Of a stretch of DNA of 64,000 bases, positions 60,023 through 64,000 are shown in pieces. The notes under the pieces are model-generated. The model searched no databases. It was not told the DNA's origin and saw nothing but the letters and a program-made list of their open reading frames with translations. The stretch comes from Chthonobacter albigriseus (lineage in GTDB: Bacteria > Pseudomonadota > Alphaproteobacteria > Rhizobiales > Pleomorphomonadaceae), in NCBI RefSeq assembly GCF_013839445.1, contig NZ_JACDIT010000003.1:353961-417960 (forward strand), read 5' to 3'. How positions within the stretch are numbered: the stretch's first letter is position 1; every line of letters starts with the position of its first letter. A program made the translations under genes and the position numbers.

Positions 60023-61261
60023 ATGCATTCCGATACCGCGGCGTCCGCGCCCTCCCCCAACGCCTTCAGCCATCGCCCGTTTCTCTTCTACTGGCTGTCG
60101 CGCGTGCTCGGCACCTTCGCGGTGCAGATCGTCTCCGTCTCGGTGGGCTGGACGGTCTACGCGATCACCCGCGATCCGCTGTCGCTCGGCATCGTCGGCC
60201 TGGTGCAGTTCCTGCCCTCGCTGGCGCTGGTGATGTTCACCGGCACCGTCGCCGACAAGTACAGCCGGCGGCGGATCATGGCGCTCTGCCTCATGGTCGA
60301 GCTCGCCTGCGCGCTCGCCCTGCTCGTGCTCGCCACCGGTGCCGACGCCGCTGTCTGGCCGATCTACGTCACGCTCGCGGTGCTCGGCGTCGCCCGCGCC
60401 TTCTTCGCGCCGGCGATGCAGGCGCTGGTGCCGAACCTCGTCCCGCCGGTCGCGCTCGCCAACGCCGTCAGCCTCAACACCGCCTCCTGGCAGATCGCCA
60501 CCATCACCGGTCCCGTCGCCGGCGGCCTGCTCTACGGCCTTTCGCCCGAGGCGGCCTACGGCACCGCGGCGTTCATGTTCGTCGCCGCCATGGTCTGCCT
60601 GGCCGCCGTGCCGAAGCAGCCGCGCAGCGCCCCGCGCGAGGAGTCCACCTGGGACGCCTTCAACGCCGGCTTCCGCTATGTCTTCTCCACGCCGATCGTG
60701 CTCGGTGCCATCTCGCTCGACCTCTTCGCCGTGCTGTTGGGCGGCGCGGTCGCCATGATGCCCGTCTACGCCACCGACATCCTGGCCATCGGCCCGACCG
60801 GGCTCGGCCTGATGCGGGCTGCGCCCGGGGTCGGTGCGCTCGTCGTCGCGGGGCTGCTCGCGCTGCGTCCGATCACCAGCCACGCCGGGCTCTGGATGTT
60901 CCTCGCCGTCGCCGCCTTCGGCCTCGCCACCATCGTTTTCGGGCTTTCCACCACGCCCGCGCTTTCCATCGCCATGCTGGCGGCGATGGGCGCGACCGAC
61001 ATGGTCTCGGTCTACGTCCGCGAAACCCTGATCCAGCTCGCCACGCCCGACGACGTACGCGGCCGCGTCAATGCGGTGAACATGGTCTTCGTCGGCGCGT
61101 CGAACGAGCTGGGCGAGTTCCGCGCCGGTGTCATGGCCGCTCTCATCGGCGTCGTCCCGGCCGTCGTCATCGGCGGGGCCGGCACGGTCGCCGTTTCCGC
61201 CCTCTGGGCCCGGTGGTTCCCGGCCCTGCGCACGGTGCAGCGCCTCGACCGGATCGGCTGA
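60023..61261 (+). CDS. MFS transporter, EntS-like
   Basis: A 412-residue major facilitator with twelve predicted helices. The signature loop between helices 2 and 3 is GTVADKYSRRRIM near residue 73, and the second-half loop is around ETLIQLATPDDVRGRVNAVN near residue 332, a motif of the EntS-like (MFS_3, putative siderophore or drug exporter) subgroup. The ATG at 60023 (MHSDTAAS) gives a short cytosolic N-terminus; the upstream extension from 59957 is unlikely. Its stop abuts the convergent chemoreceptor gene. No siderophore genes are near, so cargo is unknown. Confidence 0.86.
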   Translation: MHSDTAASAPSPNAFSHRPFLFYWLSRVLGTFAVQIVSVSVGWTVYAITRDPLSLGIVGLVQFLPSLALVMFTGTVADKYSRRRIMALCLMVELACALALLVLATGADAAVWPIYVTLAVLGVARAFFAPAMQALVPNLVPPVALANAVSLNTASWQIATITGPVAGGLLYGLSPEAAYGTAAFMFVAAMVCLAAVPKQPRSAPREESTWDAFNAGFRYVFSTPIVLGAISLDLFAVLLGGAVAMMPVYATDILAIGPTGLGLMRAAPGVGALVVAGLLALRPITSHAGLWMFLAVAAFGLATIVFGLSTTPALSIAMLAAMGATDMVSVYVRETLIQLATPDDVRGRVNAVNMVFVGASNELGEFRAGVMAALIGVVPAVVIGGAGTVAVSALWARWFPALRTVQRLDRIG

Positions 61262-63292
61262 TCAGCCGGCGCTCAGCTTCGCCACGAAAGTGTGGACGGC
61301 GTCGCGCACCATCTCCGCCTGCCGGGTGAGGTTGCCGCTCGCGGTCGCCACCGCGACGGCCGCCTGCTGCGACGAAGCCGTCGAGGCGGCCACCCCGTCC
61401 ACCGCGTTGGCCACCGCACCGGTGCCCTCGGCCGCCGACCGTGCGTGACCTGCGACCAGCCGGGTGACGGTGTCCTGCGTTTCGGCCGCTTCGGCGACGG
61501 CCTGTACAAGCCCGCGCAGCCGGCCGATAGCCGTGGTCACGTTCTCGATCGCCTCCATCGTGGTGGACGTCGATTGCTGGATCGAGGTGACCACGTTGGA
61601 GATCTCCTCGGTGGCCTTGGCCGTCTGGCCGGCCAATTCCTTGACCTCGCTGGCCACTACCGCAAAGCCCCGACCCGCGTCTCCCGCCCGCGCTGCCTCG
61701 ATGGTGGCGTTGAGGGCGAGCAGGTTCGTCTGGTCGGCGATCGACTGGATCAGCACCACGGCGGTGCCGATCCGATCGGCCGCCGCCGCCAGCGTCGCCA
61801 CGTCCGACACGCTGCGCTCCGCGTCGGACACCGCCTGCTCGGCGAAGCGACCGGCGTCCTTGATCTGCTGCGCGATGGTGTTCGCCGTTTCCGCGAAGGT
61901 CACCGACGCATCGGACACCGCACCCGCGCTCGACCGCGCGGTGCTGCAGGACGCACCCGCAACGGCGACCTGCCGCCGGTTCTCCTCCACCATGGCGGTG
62001 AGCGTCGCCGACGCCCGGGCGAGATCCGCCGAGGCTTCGAACACCACGCCGAGCGCGCCGCCGACCTCCGCCTCGAACCGGCCAGCAGTCTCCAGCCGCG
62101 CCCGCACCGCCTCCTCGGCCAGGCGACGGCGCTCCGCGTCCAGCCCGCCGATCTCCGCCGCGTACTGGCGGAACACATCCGTGGCGCGCGCCATGTCGCC
62201 GATCTCGTCGGCGCTGTCGCGATCAGGAACGTCAAGCTGGATCTCGCCGCCCGAAAGCCGCCGCATCACGTCGGCGAGGGTGGTGATCCGGGTCGATATC
62301 GTCCGTCGCGCCCAGCGGATCTGCATCACCGCGTAAAGGATCGCCGCCAGCAGCGCCCCGGCCATCACCGACTCGCCGATCCACGCGATCGTGGCAAATC
62401 GCTCCACGCCGCCGCTCATCGTCGCGCGGACCACGGCCTCTGCCCGGCTTGCGGCTTCGTTGAAGCCGTCGAAACTGGCGACATAGGTCGACCGGAGCCC
62501 CTCCTCCGCCTGCCGTCGCCGGACCTCGTTGTCGAAGCGCGACTGGGCGAGCTTGGCAACCTCCGCCGCCGCCGCCGAGGCCGCCTTGGCCGCGGCATCC
62601 TGGCTGGTCGCGCCCGCCGCCGCGGCAGCGTTCAGATCGCCGATCACATCCGCGATGTTGACCGTGTCGTCGCCCGAGAGCGCCTCCTCCAGGAACAGGT
62701 GGCCGTTGGCAAGCTGGTATCGTGCAACGCCCAGCCGCACCGCCTCATCGGTTCGGTAAGCCTTCACGGCGGCCTCGACCGCCTCCGCGAACTTGGCCTG
62801 CGCGGCTTCGTAGGCCGCGTCGAACGCCTGGTCGACGCCCGAACCCGTCGCCTCGCTGTCCGCGGCGAGGGCGATCAGACCGTCGGCCGCCGTCCGCAAC
62901 GACCTGAGGTCGTCGGATATCTCGTTGACGGCCGCGAGGACAGAGGCATCGTCGGTCGCCAGAACGGAGATCGGACCCACGGTACCGCCCGACCGCACCG
63001 CCTCGGCGAAGCTTTCCGCCTTATCCAGGGCCGCATAGGCGGCCTCCACCGCGGCCCCGTCGCCGCTGGCGAGCGCCTCGGCGAACAGCAGGCGCGACTG
63101 GCTGCCCGCGATCTGGATCTCCATCGTCGCATCGACGAGCGGCGCCAGCCGGCTGCTCACCGTCTCACCGCCGCTGCTGATCGCAAAAGAGGTTGCAAGA
63201 CCGGCGAGACCCGTCGCGATCGCGACGCCGGTCAATCCCAGAAACGACGTCCGCAAGCGGCTGGCGATATCGCCGGACCGTCTGAGCACCAT
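61262..63292 (-). CDS. Transmembrane methyl-accepting chemotaxis protein
   Basis: A 676-residue chemoreceptor: signal anchor (residues ~14-35), a large periplasmic helical sensor domain to ~300 with many Ala-rich repeats, a second helix (~308-328), HAMP domain (~330-385) and the cytoplasmic signalling region with the highly conserved hairpin [17 protein letters not shown] then [16 protein letters not shown] near residues 525-555. The periplasmic part is helix-rich and shows no Cache fold. The ligand is unknown. It is convergent with and directly abutting the MFS gene. The C-terminus lacks an obvious CheR-binding pentapeptide. Confidence 0.92.
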   Translation of the reverse strand: MVLRRSGDIASRLRTSFLGLTGVAIATGLAGLATSFAISSGGETVSSRLAPLVDATMEIQIAGSQSRLLFAEALASGDGAAVEAAYAALDKAESFAEAVRSGGTVGPISVLATDDASVLAAVNEISDDLRSLRTAADGLIALAADSEATGSGVDQAFDAAYEAAQAKFAEAVEAAVKAYRTDEAVRLGVARYQLANGHLFLEEALSGDDTVNIADVIGDLNAAAAAGATSQDAAAKAASAAAAEVAKLAQSRFDNEVRRRQAEEGLRSTYVASFDGFNEAASRAEAVVRATMSGGVERFATIAWIGESVMAGALLAAILYAVMQIRWARRTISTRITTLADVMRRLSGGEIQLDVPDRDSADEIGDMARATDVFRQYAAEIGGLDAERRRLAEEAVRARLETAGRFEAEVGGALGVVFEASADLARASATLTAMVEENRRQVAVAGASCSTARSSAGAVSDASVTFAETANTIAQQIKDAGRFAEQAVSDAERSVSDVATLAAAADRIGTAVVLIQSIADQTNLLALNATIEAARAGDAGRGFAVVASEVKELAGQTAKATEEISNVVTSIQQSTSTTMEAIENVTTAIGRLRGLVQAVAEAAETQDTVTRLVAGHARSAAEGTGAVANAVDGVAASTASSQQAAVAVATASGNLTRQAEMVRDAVHTFVAKLSAG

Positions 63293-63461
63293 GATGCACC
63301 TCCCCTTGTCCGTGATACACCCTGATGCTTCATCGTTAATAATAACCTTAAGGATAGAACTAAGCGCATGATTACTGGCGCGCGCATGCCCGAAGCCGCT
63401 CCGCCACGCGCTCGGAAACCGCCCATCGGCGGCAGGGCAAGGTGGCCGGCGCGGCCGCCGG

Positions 63462-63644
63462 TCAACCGCCGGCCTGCCTGACCAGGAGATAGATCCCGAA
63501 GGCCAGGATGGAGAGGATGATCCAGAGCAGGAACTCGATCTTGTCCAATGTCCTCTGCTGCTGCAGAAGCAGGATCTGTTCCGGCGTGCGGGCAGCGGCC
63601 ACGGCCTCCGCCTCGTCGCGGGGGAAACGCATCTCGGTCGTCAT
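63462..63644 (-). CDS. Small single-helix membrane protein, predicted EcfG target
   Basis: A 60-residue protein with a charged helical N-terminal half ([20 protein letters not shown]) and one membrane helix at residues ~36-55 ([19 protein letters not shown]). The ATG at 63644 follows GAGG at good spacing; the longer frame from 63758 is unlikely. An EcfG-like promoter (GGAAC-N17-TGTT) lies about 40 nt upstream, which would place it in the general stress regulon. I do not recognise a family; single-helix small proteins of this kind are often regulators of membrane complexes. Confidence 0.65.
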   Translation of the reverse strand: MTTEMRFPRDEAEAVAAARTPEQILLLQQQRTLDKIEFLLWIILSILAFGIYLLVRQAGG

Positions 63645-63939
63645 GAATACCTCAGGCGCAGGAAAGACCCGGCGCACCTGAACACCTGATCGCCGGCCCG
63701 AGTTCCAATCATGGCGGAATCGTGACGTGCCCGCATCCTCCGTTATGGGGATGCGCACTGGGATTTCAGGGGGGTTGTCGGGAGATTCGCCGCGCCCCCG
63801 CGAAAGTTGTCCGGGGCCCCGGCCGGCTGCCGCGCCTGTCGCGTGAAGCCAGCCCGCCAGTTAGGCCGCCGGCCGCCCCGCGCGCTTCCGCCTGCCCGGA
63901 CGGGCCTCGTGCACGGCTGCGCGGCGGACAACGGGTACG
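63645..63939. other. Non-coding right flank
   Basis: Apart from the EcfG-like promoter at 63681-63706 I see no supportable gene here. A 75-codon frame on the minus strand (63743-63970) runs through the terminator and has Arg/Gly-rich random-looking composition, so I leave it out. Confidence 0.5.
63681..63706 (-). promoter_or_regulatory. EcfG-like promoter of the 60-aa membrane protein
   Basis: On the minus strand GGAAC (63706-63702), 17 nt, TGTT (63684-63681): one base off the CGTT consensus. A transcript from it would start about 30 nt before the ATG at 63644. Confidence 0.5.
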
Positions 63940-63985
63940 AACGCAAAAACCCCCGTGCTTTGTTTTGCACGGGGGTTTTTGCGTT
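63940..63985. terminator. Strong bidirectional Rho-independent terminator
   Basis: A perfect 19-bp stem (AACGCAAAAACCCCCGTGC, 63940-63958, with its complement at 63967-63985) and an 8-nt T-rich loop. T-tracts in both directions suggest that it stops transcripts from both sides, including one from a gene beyond the right edge. Confidence 0.88.
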
Positions 63986-64000
63986 TGTGTTCGGTGTATG

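Noticed and set aside
61292..63325. A 677-codon frame opposite the transmembrane chemoreceptor
   Set aside because: Random Arg/Gly-rich sequence; the minus-strand chemoreceptor is unmistakable.
63743..63970. 75-codon minus-strand frame at the right edge
   Set aside because: It runs through a strong terminator hairpin and has random-looking Arg/Gly composition, with no ribosome site.

Overview
The window is GC-rich chromosomal DNA of an alphaproteobacterium, most likely of the order Hyphomicrobiales (Rhizobiales). The support is a separate petA-petB-petC bc1 operon, the alphaproteobacteria-specific general stress switch phyR-nepR-ecfG, citramalate synthase, and small proteins and promoter motifs of that class. 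No rRNA, tRNA, CRISPR array, transposase or prophage was seen. Gene density is high and many genes are coupled by ATGA overlaps.

Layout. 1-2756: bc1 complex (petC cut by the left edge, petB, petA). 3141-8123: two paralogous fused ABC exporters flanking a Tat-exported metallo-beta-lactamase-fold protein; the last ~240 residues of the exporters are identical, which points to gene conversion. 8393-8538: candidate small RNA. 8580-12444: trmL, hemF, and a minus-strand DUF1285/nudL/CCA-enzyme operon. 12638-19505: MoxR / DUF58 / BatA-DUF4159 / large membrane protein operon. 19599-23434: GNAT enzyme, small proteins, pssA and psd (phosphatidylethanolamine synthesis). 23450-27904: cimA, pip, and an ECF42-type sigma factor with its DGPF/YCII partner. 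28100-31129: two GFA-family proteins, cysS behind a cysteine-containing mini-ORF, and a Nudix enzyme. 31458-39085: phosphoesterase, YbaK-type deacylase, a GntR regulator, Gfo/Idh oxidoreductase, glycosyltransferase, ROK kinase and a lipid-kinase-like protein.

39198-43199 is the general stress response locus: phyR facing nepR-ecfG, then a HisKA_2 protein that keeps its phospho-acceptor histidine but seems to have lost its ATP-binding boxes (PhyT-like), then a DUF1328 stress protein. Matches to the EcfG promoter (GGAAC-N16/17-nGTT) precede phyR, nepR, DUF1328 and two other tiny membrane-protein genes (20446-20742 and 63462-63644), so a small stress regulon can be read from the DNA.

43347-50000 holds cobP, an RpiR-type regulator and a divergent operon for an N-formylglutamate-amidohydrolase-like enzyme, a glutamine-synthetase-family ligase, an aldehyde dehydrogenase and an iron alcohol dehydrogenase. 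Together they suggest gamma-glutamylation-dependent breakdown of an amino alcohol. 50014-50789 is a VapBC-like locus with an operator-overlapped promoter and a toxin interrupted by an in-frame stop. The remainder carries purU, pyrF, uup, two chemoreceptor-type proteins, a large MscS-family channel, a YbhN-like protein, an MFS exporter and a strong terminator at the right edge.
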